Positions 1 through 9,109 of a stretch of 64,000 bases of DNA are shown here, one piece after another. Origin of the DNA: Thiomicrorhabdus sp. Milos-T2 (lineage in GTDB: Bacteria > Pseudomonadota > Gammaproteobacteria > Thiomicrospirales > Thiomicrospiraceae). The stretch is from NCBI RefSeq assembly GCF_000702325.1, contig NZ_KL370891.1:1879306-1943305 (forward strand). Direction: 5' to 3'. A model generated the notes under the pieces. The model was not told where the DNA came from, made no database searches, and saw only the letters and a list, made by a program, of their open reading frames with translations. The translations under genes and the position numbers were made by a program. Each line of letters starts with the position of its first letter. The first letter of the stretch is position 1.

Positions 1-335
1 GGAGATAGATGTCCCATCAAAACAAAATATTGACCCTGAAATATACCCGATTGTTCAATCACAGTTACATCAGATGGAGATTCAACAATACATAACTCGC
101 CGGTTGCTCGTCGACTTGATTGACAAATACTGCAAGTTTCTTCTTCTGTTAAGGTTCTGCATAAAGAACAATGGCCAACCTCTTCCACAGCCTTGGCTAA
201 GGTTTGGGCAAGAACAGCCCCGCCTTTTTTATTGCGTTCAAGTAAATAATAAGCCATTCGCTGTGCCGATTTTGGACCAACACCAGGTAAGACTCGAAAT
301 GCTTCAATTAGTTCTTGTATTAAAGGGCTTTGCAA
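1..335 (-). CDS. recR: Recombination mediator RecR (partial, 3' end outside window)
   Basis: RecR works with RecF and RecO to load RecA on gapped DNA. The visible part is the N-terminal 111 residues. It shows the helix-hairpin-helix motif ([17 protein letters not shown]), a four-cysteine zinc finger (CSLC...CSIC) and the start of the Toprim domain (CIVESPSDV). The reading frame has no ATG at its beginning; the first usable start is TTG at 335, because an in-frame TGA lies just upstream. It is the last gene of a dnaX-ybaB-recR row, the usual gammaproteobacterial order, 20 bp after ybaB. The remainder lies left of position 1. Confidence 0.95.
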   Translation of the reverse strand, partial: MQSPLIQELIEAFRVLPGVGPKSAQRMAYYLLERNKKGGAVLAQTLAKAVEEVGHCSLCRTLTEEETCSICQSSRRATGELCIVESPSDVTVIEQSGIFQGQYFVLMGHLS

Positions 336-355
336 TCTAAATTCTCAAATATTGA

Positions 356-685
356 TTAAAATGGCATCTTCATGCCTGCGGGCATATTCATTCCGGCCGT
401 TAAACCGCCCATTTTTTCTTGAGTAACCTCTTCAACTCTTCGTGATGCACTATTAACCGCTGCGGCAAACAAGTCTTCAAGCATCTCTTTATCATCCATT
501 AATGAATCATCAACCTCTACTTTTACTAACTCATGCTTACCCGTCATAACCACTTTAACCATACCGCCGCCAGCTTCGCCGTTAATTTCCATTTTTGCAA
601 TTTCTTCTTGAGCAGCTTGCATATTTTTTTGCATATCTTGGGCTTGTTTCATTAAGTTACCAATACCGCCTTTACCACCAAACAT
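356..685 (-). CDS. ybaB: Nucleoid-associated protein YbaB/EbfC
   Basis: This is a small DNA-binding protein of the YbaB/EbfC family, 109 residues, which is the normal family size. It opens with the glycine-rich MFGGKGG stretch, then a helix rich in Q, E and K ([19 protein letters not shown]) and the conserved core [27 protein letters not shown]. The start at 685 has an AAGGA ribosome site eight bases upstream. It sits between dnaX and recR, the conserved position for this gene, and is probably co-transcribed with both. Its exact cellular role is still loosely defined in the family. Confidence 0.95.
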   Translation of the reverse strand: MFGGKGGIGNLMKQAQDMQKNMQAAQEEIAKMEINGEAGGGMVKVVMTGKHELVKVEVDDSLMDDKEMLEDLFAAAVNSASRRVEEVTQEKMGGLTAGMNMPAGMKMPF

Positions 686-755
686 AAGTTTATTCCTTTA
701 TTTTCTATTCAGTTTTTATTCGTGTTTTTATTAATCTTTTTGATTCTTAAAATTC

Positions 756-3275
756 TTAAATGGGTTTTAGTGTTCCCGGAATCACTTCCATTCCTAAATT
801 AGAAATAAGAGCATTGACGACACTATCCGACTCTATTGATTGCTGTGCAGCCTGCTGTTTATCAGAAGCTAACTTTTGCTCTAATTTCACAGGGGTAAAA
901 TGTTCATTAGCTTGAACAACTTCAAGACTAAAATTTGAACCAAAATAAGCTTTTACCGCCGCGTCAATTTGCTCTAAAACCATTTCTGGCTTGGCGTATT
1001 GCTGCTCTGGGTCAATACTCATCTGTAATGTATTTTCAGTCATCGCAACAAGAACACTATTTCTAGCCATGTCATTAGCCATGCCTTTTAAATTTAAACG
1101 CTCAATAATGGTTAACCAGTCTTTTAAAGCATCATTACTAGGTACAAAGTTTTCATCAATTACATCTTGTATTTCATCTTCTATAATCTCACCGAGCTGG
1201 CCATCCTTTGCCTTTAAATTTAATGGTTTATCAGACTGTTGAACAGTATTCTCGTGAATATATTCTTGTGTTTCTACAGGAGATATATCACTTTGATTCA
1301 TGCCTATTTCAGCATGTGATACTGATTGTGGAAATTTAGAATCTGGAAATTTAGAACCTGGAGACTTGGAACCTGAAGAAATTAACCCTGGAGATATAAG
1401 CTCTGGTGATTCTGACTTTTCTATAGATTCTAAAGGCTGGTTACTTTCAACAGAAGCCCATGAAGATGATTCATGAGATGTTGAGGTATCTATTGAATCA
1501 TTACTATCTCTATGTTCTATATTAACTGTTGTAACTTGAGTTGAGTTTGGAGCTGCCCGCTCTTCAAGTTCATCAACTGCGTGAAAAGATGAATCTTCAA
1601 ACACAACATTATTGACTACATCTGGAGCAGAAGGTATTTCACTAGACTGAGCCTCAGCTTTGACCGGTTTAGCAAAAGGCTGTTTTAATCTTTCTCGTAT
1701 TTGAGTTAAATGATCTGTGGCAGCAACCGCGGCAGGTTTTTCTTGTACTTGTGCCGTTGAGTGATGATTGATTTCGGAATCAGCTTCTTGAGAAGTTTGT
1801 TTAAAACTTTCATTAAAGCTCTCTTTAACCGTTGCTTGTAAAGAAGCCTCGGCATAGCTCTCTTGTAAATCAGGCTCTTGAATTTTTTTAGGGCTTAAAT
1901 CTCCAGACACATCGTGAACATTTGATGAAGCTAAACTAAGCTGATCATCTTTTATTTGATTAGCGTTTTTGTTAACAGAATTTTGAGCGTCTTCAGATAA
2001 AGACATCGTCTCAGGGTTTATTGAAGTGTTTTTTTTTCCTACTAATGAACGTGCTGTTGCTAAACTGGCCAAGGCATCCATTGGCGAAAGCCCTGACTCA
2101 TCATTTAAAGCGGCTGCTGAGTTTGGTGATTGAGCCGCCTGTTTATTTGCAACATTAGATTCATTAGTTTTAGATTGACCCGATTGAGATTGCGCAGGTT
2201 GAAAAGCCAACATTCTCATCAAAGCCATTTCAAAACCGATTCTAATATCAGGCGCTAATTGCATATCTTGCTTGGTCAGCAAGGCAATCTGATAGAGCAA
2301 CTGAACTCTTTCTGGTTCAATATTATCGGCAAAACTTTTCACAATCTCAGCCGGTAATAATGTGGTAGTTTCATTATCAGCAAATACTTGTACATAAGAG
2401 ATAGCGTGCAAACTTTCAATAAGTTGTGCTAACAAGGCCTGGTAATCAACCCCCATAGAGGCCAATTGCTGAATAACATTTTTAATTTGTTGGGCATCAT
2501 TGTTTGCCAATGCCTGTAGAATCGCTACCCCAAACTGCTGGTCAACCAGACCTAGCATAGTTTGCACGGGCTCAAACATCACTTCACCGGCCCCATAGGC
2601 TATTGCCTGGTCAAGTAAACTTAAACTATCCCTCGCAGAACCATCAGCACTTTTTGCAATTAGAGCTAGAGCAGAATCTTCAAATGGAATATTTTCTTGG
2701 CCAAGAATATGTGCTAAATGTCCCTGAATTTGCGGTTGAGTTAAACGCATTAAATTAAACTGCAAACAGCGAGACAATACCGTGATGGGTAACTTATGAG
2801 GATCCGTCGTCGCCAATAAAAACTTTACATGCTCAGGTGGTTCTTCAAGTGTTTTTAACAAGGCGTTAAAACTACTTTTAGAAAGCATGTGAACTTCATC
2901 TATAAGATAAACTTTATAACGACCTTGAGTCGGTGCAAACTGAACATTATCTAAAATTTCACGAGTGTCATCTACTTTGGTTTTAGATGCCGCATCCACT
3001 TCAATTAAATCAATAAACCGACCTTCATCAATAGAGCGACAAGTATCACAAACTCCACAAGGAGAAGAAGAAATCCCTTCTTGGCAGTTCAGGGCTTTTG
3101 CAAATATTCTAGCAATCGTGGTTTTACCCACCCCTCTTGTACCCGTAAACAGATAAGCATGGTGTAAACGTTGTTGATCAAGCGCGTTTGATAATGCCTG
3201 CATGACGTGGGATTGACCTACCAACTCAGCAAAGTTTTTTGGGCGCCACTTACGTGCTAAAACGGTATAACTCAT
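756..3275 (-). CDS. dnaX: DNA polymerase III subunits tau/gamma
   Basis: This is the clamp-loader ATPase of the replicative polymerase, 839 residues as the full-length tau form. Residues 45-53 carry the Walker A motif GTRGVGKTT. A zinc-binding cysteine cluster (C..C..C..C) follows at about 64-82, then the DEVHMLS Walker B/DExx motif and the SRC sensor motif. The region from about 360 to 690 is a long low-complexity linker rich in S, E and Q; the last 150 residues resemble the tau C-terminal region that contacts the polymerase. Near codon 413 there is a run of nine A residues that could generate the short gamma form (separate entry). It lies upstream of ybaB and recR. Confidence 0.96.
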   Translation of the reverse strand: MSYTVLARKWRPKNFAELVGQSHVMQALSNALDQQRLHHAYLFTGTRGVGKTTIARIFAKALNCQEGISSSPCGVCDTCRSIDEGRFIDLIEVDAASKTKVDDTREILDNVQFAPTQGRYKVYLIDEVHMLSKSSFNALLKTLEEPPEHVKFLLATTDPHKLPITVLSRCLQFNLMRLTQPQIQGHLAHILGQENIPFEDSALALIAKSADGSARDSLSLLDQAIAYGAGEVMFEPVQTMLGLVDQQFGVAILQALANNDAQQIKNVIQQLASMGVDYQALLAQLIESLHAISYVQVFADNETTTLLPAEIVKSFADNIEPERVQLLYQIALLTKQDMQLAPDIRIGFEMALMRMLAFQPAQSQSGQSKTNESNVANKQAAQSPNSAAALNDESGLSPMDALASLATARSLVGKKNTSINPETMSLSEDAQNSVNKNANQIKDDQLSLASSNVHDVSGDLSPKKIQEPDLQESYAEASLQATVKESFNESFKQTSQEADSEINHHSTAQVQEKPAAVAATDHLTQIRERLKQPFAKPVKAEAQSSEIPSAPDVVNNVVFEDSSFHAVDELEERAAPNSTQVTTVNIEHRDSNDSIDTSTSHESSSWASVESNQPLESIEKSESPELISPGLISSGSKSPGSKFPDSKFPQSVSHAEIGMNQSDISPVETQEYIHENTVQQSDKPLNLKAKDGQLGEIIEDEIQDVIDENFVPSNDALKDWLTIIERLNLKGMANDMARNSVLVAMTENTLQMSIDPEQQYAKPEMVLEQIDAAVKAYFGSNFSLEVVQANEHFTPVKLEQKLASDKQQAAQQSIESDSVVNALISNLGMEVIPGTLKPI
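2029..2037 (-). promoter_or_regulatory. A9 slippery run in dnaX, candidate gamma/tau switch
   Basis: On the coding (minus) strand dnaX has GGA AAA AAA AAC, an uninterrupted run of nine A. A shift to the -1 frame reaches TGA after six codons (K-H-F-N-K-P). A shift to +1 reaches TAA after three codons. Either would give a product of about 415-420 residues, close to the 431-residue gamma of E. coli. E. coli dnaX uses ribosomal frameshifting at an A-rich site, and Thermus dnaX uses transcriptional slippage on an A9 run. Use of this site here is inferred. Confidence 0.6.
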
Positions 3276-3418
3276 AACGAGAACAACAACTCTTTAAGTT
3301 CAAAAATTGGAATTTATTTTAACGTGTATTGAAGACAAAATCAGAACTATTTAATGCATGTGTTTAAGCACTTAACAAGAGATTATTTTCATTATAAAAA
3401 AGCAAATCCTTTGAAACT

Positions 3419-3430
3419 ACCAGGCCTGGT
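3419..3430. repeat. 12-bp palindrome ACCAGGCCTGGT, copy 1
   Basis: Exact copy, between the 4.5S RNA gene and dnaX, about 40 bp past the RNA 3' end. Family described under findings. Confidence 0.9.
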
Positions 3431-3471
3431 AACATTCAAAAAACATGGTAAAAATAGGTAAAAAAGAAATG

Positions 3472-3584
3472 GGTGGCAACCCTACCCGCCTTACCTCGGC
3501 GCACGCATCAGAAGGTACCGTTGCTTCCTTCCGGACCTGGCGGAGTTCCCAACTTAGCGTCGCGAGGGGACGAATAGAGTCACC
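3472..3584 (-). ncRNA. ffs: Signal recognition particle 4.5S RNA
   Basis: This is the RNA of the signal recognition particle, which pairs with Ffh to target membrane proteins. The minus strand holds the conserved apical segment CAGGTCCGGAAGGAAGCA, the hallmark of the bacterial SRP hairpin. Flanking arms pair along the molecule: ACTCTATTCGTC at the 5' side with GGCGGGTAGGGT at the 3' side, closed by GGTG/CACC. That gives a length of about 113 nt, close to the 114 nt of E. coli. The 3' end is followed by a T-rich stretch (TTTCTTTTTT) that may act in termination. Ends are placed from the pairing and may be off by a few bases. It lies 6 bp after tRNA-Gly and is probably made from the same transcript. 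Confidence 0.93.
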
Positions 3585-3590
3585 ATAATA

Positions 3591-3665
3591 TGGAGCGGGT
3601 AAGGAGAATCGAACTCCTCTCATCGGCTTGGAAGGCCGAGGTAATAGCCAATATACGATACCCGC
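3591..3665 (-). tRNA. tRNA-Gly (anticodon UCC)
   Basis: The 75-nt cloverleaf reads on the minus strand. The acceptor stem is GCGGGTA paired with TACCCGC, followed by discriminator T and an encoded CCA. The anticodon arm is TCGGC-CTTCCAA-GCCGA with anticodon TCC, read from positions 3630-3632. The T arm contains GTTCGATTC. It sits four bases after tRNA-Ser and just before the 4.5S RNA gene. Confidence 0.95.
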
Positions 3666-3669
3666 CTTT

Positions 3670-3759
3670 TGGCGGAGAGCGAGGGATTCGAACCCTCGAT
3701 AGGGATAAACCTATACACACTTTCCAGGCGTGCGCCTTCAGCCACTCAGCCAGCTCTCC
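3670..3759 (-). tRNA. tRNA-Ser (anticodon GGA)
   Basis: This is a 90-nt class II tRNA on the minus strand. The acceptor stem is GGAGAGC/GCTCTCC, with discriminator G and an encoded CCA. The anticodon loop is CTGGAAA with anticodon GGA. A long variable arm (TATAGGTTTATCCCTA) is present, as expected for serine tRNAs, and the T arm is GAGGGTTCGAATCCCTC. It is the first gene of a stable-RNA transcript that continues into tRNA-Gly and 4.5S RNA. Confidence 0.96.
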
Positions 3760-3773
3760 GTAAGGTGGGGCGA

Positions 3774-3802
3774 ATTATACTTGTTATCTATTAGCTTGTC
3801 TA
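3774..3802 (-). promoter_or_regulatory. Sigma-70 promoter of the tRNA-Ser/tRNA-Gly/4.5S RNA unit
   Basis: Reading the minus strand, TAGACA (-35, 3797-3802) and TATAAT (-10, 3774-3779) are separated by exactly 17 bp. A GC-rich discriminator (TCGCCCCACC) follows before the tRNA. That combination is typical of stable-RNA promoters under stringent control. The control is inferred; the boxes are seen. Confidence 0.75.
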
Positions 3803-3821
3803 ATGATTGACTGAAATAAAA

Positions 3822-4319
3822 TTACTGCATTTCTAAATCATCAGATACAGATTCAAACCCAGCAATAGCACAAGCTTCATCATCCATACCATCTGGAGCA
3901 CCACTTACACCAACTGCACCATACAACTTACCGCCCCCAGTAATGGGTGTTGAACCAGCCATAAGAGCCAAGCCTTCATCTATGGTAGACAATGGACCTT
4001 TTGCTCGTCCTTCTAACTGCGAGCCTTTTGCGTTAAACATTACAGATGAATAGGCCTTCTTCTTACTTATGTTTAGCGAAACAGGTGGTGCAACCGTATC
4101 ACGCATTTGAACTTGAACAATTCCATTTCTATCCACCACGGTTACACTGATAGAAATCCCTTTTTCTCTGCACGCCTTGATGGCATTAACGGCAATAGTA
4201 TTTGCAGTATCTGCAGTAATGCGCGCCACATTTACAGACATGGGCTCTTCTGCATAAACAGGCATAGATGCCACCATACTTAAACTGGTTACCGCTAAGG
4301 CTTTAGCAAAATTCTTCAT
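3822..4319 (-). CDS. Periplasmic GlcG/HbpS-family (DUF336) protein, possible haem binder
   Basis: The protein has 165 residues and a clear signal peptide ending at VYA (about residue 23), so it is exported. The rest matches the GlcG/HbpS fold family: an N-terminal helix (ARITADTANTIAVNAIKACREKG), a beta strand with VTVVDRNG, and the glycine-rich GLALMAGSTPITGGGKLYGAVGVSGAPDGMDDEACAIAG end. Family members bind haem or act as small extracytoplasmic sensors; what this one does is not visible. A good ribosome site (AGAGAGG) precedes the ATG. It stands alone between the tRNA cluster and the RND efflux operon. Confidence 0.8.
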   Translation of the reverse strand: MKNFAKALAVTSLSMVASMPVYAEEPMSVNVARITADTANTIAVNAIKACREKGISISVTVVDRNGIVQVQMRDTVAPPVSLNISKKKAYSSVMFNAKGSQLEGRAKGPLSTIDEGLALMAGSTPITGGGKLYGAVGVSGAPDGMDDEACAIAGFESVSDDLEMQ

Positions 4320-4451
4320 TGTTTAATACCTCTCTTTAGTTATACAGAAAACTATACATAATCTTATGCAATTAGTTTTAAACAGTATAAACTTTTTAGA
4401 ACTCTTATCAATATAAACTAGAATAATTTTCATTAATGTTTGGGGATAACA

Positions 4452-4463
4452 ACCAGGCCTGGT
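4452..4463. repeat. 12-bp palindrome ACCAGGCCTGGT, copy 2
   Basis: Exact copy in the spacer between the efflux operon terminator and the DUF336 gene, flanked AACA/TATT. Confidence 0.9.
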
Positions 4464-4498
4464 TATTTTATAGAAGACAAAACCTGAGTTTGAGACAT

Positions 4499-4534
4499 AA
4501 AAAAACCGGAGTTTTAAATAACCCCGGTTTTTAA
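4499..4534 (-). terminator. Rho-independent terminator of the RND operon
   Basis: On the minus strand the hairpin ACCGGGGTTATTTAAAACTCCGGT is followed by a run of T. It lies 25 bp after the pump gene's stop codon. Confidence 0.75.
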
Positions 4535-4559
4535 TTCATTCTTAGTTAATCTAAATTAA

Positions 4560-7500
4560 CTAAGCTTGTTTAGCTAAAGCTTCTGCTTGCTCTTGCTGTT
4601 TAACGCCACCATGCCACTGCCAGATGTAATACATCAACGGAATAACCAACAGTGTTAAAACAGTTGAAGAAAGCGTACCAAAGATTAATGAAACCGCTAG
4701 ACCACCAAATACAGGGTCAGTAATCATAATCATTGATCCAAACATAATCGCTAAAGCGGTTAGCAATATTGGACGAAAACGAACTTTACCAGCCTGAATA
4801 ACTGCATCTTTCAGTGACCGACCTTCAGCTCGATACTCTAAAATAAAGTCGATTAACAGTAATGAGTTTCGTACCACAATACCGGCTAAGGCAATGACTC
4901 CAATCATTGAGGTTGCCGTAAATGCCTGATCAGTTAACCAGTGACCAGGGAAAACACCAATCATGGTTAATGGGATAGCACCCATAACAATAACAGGCAT
5001 CATAAATGACTTATAGTAACCTACTAAAATTAGGTAAATAAAGACTAACGCCACAATAAAGGCACTACCCATATCACGGAATACATCTAATGTTAGGCGC
5101 ATTTCACCACCCCATAAAATCGTGTAGTCCATAACATCATCCGGTGTTGCCTGAACAAAGCCAAGATTTGCAGTATGGAAAGTGACGCCAGATTCAGGCA
5201 ATTTCACACCATCAAGCATTTTATCTAATGACAATACCGAATAAACTGGGCTCGATTGAAGTAACTCACCACCAATCATGACCATTTGATGTTGATCACG
5301 ACCTAAAATTGGCTTGGCGTATAACACCTCTTCAATTTTAGCCACGGCTGATAATGGAACAGATGCTCCAGAACGAGATTGCACTTGTAATGACATCATT
5401 TGCTCAGCCACCGTTCTTTCTGAACGAGGAAGACGTACAATAATATCAACAGGTTCACGCACATTATCTAAATGCATATAACCCAGTTCAAAACCATTAA
5501 TGTAGTCACGCAACATTTTACCCACTTGAGCAGGAGCAACCCCTAGAAGATTCGCTTGCTCACGGTCAATATTAATTTGATAACTCATATTATCTGCGGT
5601 AACAGAATCATCAACGTTAATTAAGCCGTAAATATTATTAAACTTCTTACCTACTTCGATAGAAGCCTGTCGTAACTTATCATAATCAGGACCATACAGT
5701 TCAGCCATAATTTGAGTCGTTACTGGTGGCCCTGGAGGCGTTTCATATAGTTTTATATTCGCTGCTGGGAAAGCTTTACGCAGCTCATTAAGATTAACAT
5801 TCAACTGCTCAACAATATCGTGAGAAGATAAGTCTCTATGATGCTTATTGACTAAGTTAACTCTAATTTGAGCAAAGTTTGCCCCCTCTTTAATTAAGTC
5901 ACCACGTACTAAGGCGGCAAAATCAATCGGCGCGTGATTTCCTAAGTAAACACTGTAATCCGTTACAAATTCAGTATTTGATAAACGCTCTCCAACATGT
6001 CTTACAACACGGTCAGTTGCTTCTAAAGCCGTGCCTTCTGGCATATCAATCTGCACTAAAAAAGTACTCGTGTTGTCATAAGGCAACATCTTTACTTCTA
6101 CCCCTGCAGGATGAAGTGGATTATTCATGCCATCGCCACGCATAAACTGTAATGCGGGTTGAATCATTGCACCGATTAGAGACAATAAAACAATAAATAA
6201 AAACACATTACGTTTGGTACGGTTTTCTATCATTGGATTTATCGCTTTAACATAAAGCTTTTGCATCCAATCATCTTCATGCTGATGGTGCGTTTCCAGA
6301 CTTTCTCTGGCTTGCATCTCTTTAATGGCTTTTTTGCCTAATAATCGATATGCCGCATAAGGCACAAGAATATAGGCAACAACCAATGAAGCAATCATTG
6401 CTACAGGAACATTAAATGGAATAGGCGCCATGAAGGGTCCCATCATCCCGGTAACAAATAGCATTGGAATAAAAGCCAAAATAACTGCAATCGTCGCGAC
6501 GTTGGTTGGATTACCTATTTCATTAGTCGCCTTAATTAGCACTTCATCAAATTTTTCTGGATCAAAGCCATCATGTATATGCCTGTGGATGTTTTCAATA
6601 ACCACTATGGCGGCATCCACTAATAACCCCAAAGATAAAATTAAAGCAAATAAGGTAATACGGTTAATAGTTTGATCTGCAATCATTCCAATAAATAAAA
6701 CGACAAACAGAATTAAGGGGACTGTTAGGGTAACAATCCCAGCTTCTCTCCAACCAAGGAAGAGTATCAAAATAATCACAACAGAACCCACGGCGATAGC
6801 CAAATGCTCCATTAACAGATTTACTGCAGCATTGGCTTTTTCACCATCGTTACGAGTCACAACGACATCAACATTGGTTGGAATGATCGATTTTTTAAGC
6901 TCTGCTAATTGCTTTAATATTGAGTTAGCAACATCAACGGCATTCGTTCCTGGCTTTTTAGCCAAAGTAATCGTTACTGATTGTTGCTCTGAAAGATGTT
7001 TATAATCAGAGCTTGGCCCAAAACCTATACGAGAATAACTTTGGTTTTCTCTTGGACCATCATCAATCGTCGCAATATCTTTAAGATAAATTGGACGACC
7101 TTTATCGGCACCAATAACAATCTCACCAACTTCTTTTGCATTACCTAAAAAACCGTTTACGCGAATCAGTTTATTACGGTTATTATTAACCACAGACCCA
7201 ACGGGTAAAGAGACATTACTTCCCTTTAGCATTTGGCTAATCGTTTCTAAAGAAAGTCCTGTTAACGCAATTTTTTGCGCATCTAACCAAACATTAATCG
7301 CACGTTGTTTTCCACCCACAACATCAGAAAACGAAACCCCTGGAATATTACGTAAGTTCTCAACCAGTTTTAATGAGATATCGCGTAAATCATAGCCTGA
7401 CAGCTCTTTAGAGGTAACCGCCAAAGTCATAATAGGAACATCATCCACATTAATTGGCTTAATTAATGGATCTTGCGTATCTGGCGGCATTTTGTCCATG

Positions 7501-7931
7501 TTTTGCATAATTTGGTTATAAACCTTAACCAAACTATCTACCTGGTTCTCACCCACTTCAAATTGAACCGTAACCACACCAAAGTCATTTGAGGCATACC
7601 CAAAAGTATGATCCACGCCTGGCAGTGCACTTAAAATGGTTTCAAGTGGCTTCACGACCATATTATTGACTTCTTCAGGCGTAGCACCCGCTTTAGGCAC
7701 AATAATATTGGCTGCCGGTACCACAATCTGAGGATTATACTCACGTGGAGTAATCAGATAAGCCATGATTCCAGCAAGCGTGACTGCGATAACCATCATC
7801 ATGGTGATTTTTGAATGGATAAAGGCTTTAGCCAGCTTACCCGCTATATTTAATTGCGCCTCTGGATTGGCCTTTTCAGGCGTCGGATTCTCAGACATCG
7901 GATTCTCAGCCATCGGGTTTTCAGACATCAT
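4560..7931 (-). CDS. RND-family efflux pump, inner-membrane permease
   Basis: This is a proton-driven pump of the resistance-nodulation-division superfamily, 1123 residues. It has the family plan: a first membrane helix at about 33-60, a periplasmic porter loop, a helix bundle at about 365-545, a second porter loop and a second bundle at about 930-1100. Helix 4 carries GLLVDAAIVVIENIHRH, with one Asp where AcrB has two. The substrate cannot be read from the sequence. The extreme N terminus is a repeat of MSENP/MAENP units that is unusual for the family. It is the last gene of an OMF-adaptor-pump operon, and its start overlaps the adaptor stop by one base (TAATG). A GGAGC ribosome site lies inside the adaptor gene. 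A second ATG follows directly at 7928. Confidence 0.93.
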   Translation of the reverse strand: MMSENPMAENPMSENPTPEKANPEAQLNIAGKLAKAFIHSKITMMMVIAVTLAGIMAYLITPREYNPQIVVPAANIIVPKAGATPEEVNNMVVKPLETILSALPGVDHTFGYASNDFGVVTVQFEVGENQVDSLVKVYNQIMQNMDKMPPDTQDPLIKPINVDDVPIMTLAVTSKELSGYDLRDISLKLVENLRNIPGVSFSDVVGGKQRAINVWLDAQKIALTGLSLETISQMLKGSNVSLPVGSVVNNNRNKLIRVNGFLGNAKEVGEIVIGADKGRPIYLKDIATIDDGPRENQSYSRIGFGPSSDYKHLSEQQSVTITLAKKPGTNAVDVANSILKQLAELKKSIIPTNVDVVVTRNDGEKANAAVNLLMEHLAIAVGSVVIILILFLGWREAGIVTLTVPLILFVVLFIGMIADQTINRITLFALILSLGLLVDAAIVVIENIHRHIHDGFDPEKFDEVLIKATNEIGNPTNVATIAVILAFIPMLFVTGMMGPFMAPIPFNVPVAMIASLVVAYILVPYAAYRLLGKKAIKEMQARESLETHHQHEDDWMQKLYVKAINPMIENRTKRNVFLFIVLLSLIGAMIQPALQFMRGDGMNNPLHPAGVEVKMLPYDNTSTFLVQIDMPEGTALEATDRVVRHVGERLSNTEFVTDYSVYLGNHAPIDFAALVRGDLIKEGANFAQIRVNLVNKHHRDLSSHDIVEQLNVNLNELRKAFPAANIKLYETPPGPPVTTQIMAELYGPDYDKLRQASIEVGKKFNNIYGLINVDDSVTADNMSYQINIDREQANLLGVAPAQVGKMLRDYINGFELGYMHLDNVREPVDIIVRLPRSERTVAEQMMSLQVQSRSGASVPLSAVAKIEEVLYAKPILGRDQHQMVMIGGELLQSSPVYSVLSLDKMLDGVKLPESGVTFHTANLGFVQATPDDVMDYTILWGGEMRLTLDVFRDMGSAFIVALVFIYLILVGYYKSFMMPVIVMGAIPLTMIGVFPGHWLTDQAFTATSMIGVIALAGIVVRNSLLLIDFILEYRAEGRSLKDAVIQAGKVRFRPILLTALAIMFGSMIMITDPVFGGLAVSLIFGTLSSTVLTLLVIPLMYYIWQWHGGVKQQEQAEALAKQA

Positions 7932-9040
7932 TAAGCTCCTTTGGCTGCATTCACAGGTTCAGCAGATTGAGGCGTTTCTACCACGTCACCATTAAGCATG
8001 TCTTGGTTATTACTAATCACAATCTGCTCACCTAAAGCTAAGCCAGATTGCACTTCAACCATGCCATCCATTGATGCACCTGTGCGAACCATATGGAAAA
8101 AGGCATGACCATTTTCAACAACAAAAACCCCTTCAATTCCAGCGCGATTGATAATTGCTGATTCAGGCAACATCATTGTTTGGCGTTCACCACGCTTAAA
8201 AATCACTCTGGCAAAAGTCCCACTATTGACATCATTGACATTCGGTAAACTTAACTTAACAGTGTGTGTACGAGTTTTTGGATCTGCTGCACTCACTAAA
8301 GTGTAAATAGTGCCTACAAAAGGTTTTTTAATTCCATCAATAATGATTTTAGCTGTATCGCCATTTCTAAGAACGGCATATAAATCTTCTGAGACCTGAG
8401 TTTGAACACTTAAAGACTTTAGATTCTCCATAACAACCACTGGGTTACCTGGAGCCGCTAATGAACCTGCAACCGCCATCTTTTGCACAATAACACCATC
8501 AAAAGGCGCTTTTACATTGGCATAATTTAGTTGAGCCTTAGCTTGTTGCAAGCCTGATCTAGCTGAAGCTAAGTTTTCTTGAGCAACGCTGTATTGTAAT
8601 TTAATTTTGTCATATTGCTGTTTTGAAACCGAATCTTCTTTATAAAGTTTCGTAAAACGTTTGTAATCTAATCTGGCATCTTTTAAGGCCGCTAAAGCTT
8701 GTTGATATCCTGCATTTGCCTGCGAAATTTTACTCTTAATATCACCTGAATCAATCGAGAACAACAAGTCACCACTTTTAACCTCTTGACCAACTTTTAC
8801 ATCAAGATTTTTGATATACCCCATTAAACGCGAAGCTATCTGTGCTTTTTGGTCTGGCACAACCGCACCAGGAACAACCGACGTCAACGGCACCGCGCCT
8901 AATGCAACCGTTACCACATCTGCCTGCACTGTCTTAGCCGAAGCTTGTTGTACCTGCTCTTCATTTTCCTGGTCACAACCACTTAAACCAAAGGTTACTG
9001 CCAGCAATGACATTCCAATTACTTTAGAGATTTGTTTCAT
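7931..9040 (-). CDS. RND efflux periplasmic adaptor (membrane fusion protein), lipoprotein
   Basis: This is the HlyD/AcrA-type adaptor that links pump and outer-membrane channel. I take ATG at 9040 because GAGG lies seven bases upstream. That start gives a lipoprotein signal with lipobox LSGC at residue 22. The order is: barrel-sandwich half (VVPDQKAQIASRLMGYIKNLDVKVGQEVKSGDLL), a coiled-coil hairpin (about 105-175), the second lipoyl half (VKAPFDGVIVQKMAVAGSLAAPG), then beta-barrel and membrane-proximal domains. An in-frame extension to 9070 exists but has no ribosome site. The three genes together form a complete trans-envelope exporter. Confidence 0.92.
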   Translation of the reverse strand: MKQISKVIGMSLLAVTFGLSGCDQENEEQVQQASAKTVQADVVTVALGAVPLTSVVPGAVVPDQKAQIASRLMGYIKNLDVKVGQEVKSGDLLFSIDSGDIKSKISQANAGYQQALAALKDARLDYKRFTKLYKEDSVSKQQYDKIKLQYSVAQENLASARSGLQQAKAQLNYANVKAPFDGVIVQKMAVAGSLAAPGNPVVVMENLKSLSVQTQVSEDLYAVLRNGDTAKIIIDGIKKPFVGTIYTLVSAADPKTRTHTVKLSLPNVNDVNSGTFARVIFKRGERQTMMLPESAIINRAGIEGVFVVENGHAFFHMVRTGASMDGMVEVQSGLALGEQIVISNNQDMLNGDVVETPQSAEPVNAAKGA

Positions 9041-9109
9041 TTTGAACCTCAATACTTGATCTATTTGCAAATTTTAGTTACACGTTAAATAATCTTCTTA
9101 AAAAGTCGA

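Noticed and set aside
74-340. An 88-codon frame on the plus strand
   Set aside because: It is antisense to recR, whose zinc finger and Toprim start are clear on the minus strand.
3417-3623. A 68-codon open frame on the minus strand
   Set aside because: It covers the 4.5S RNA and the end of tRNA-Gly; the RNA gene explains the sequence.
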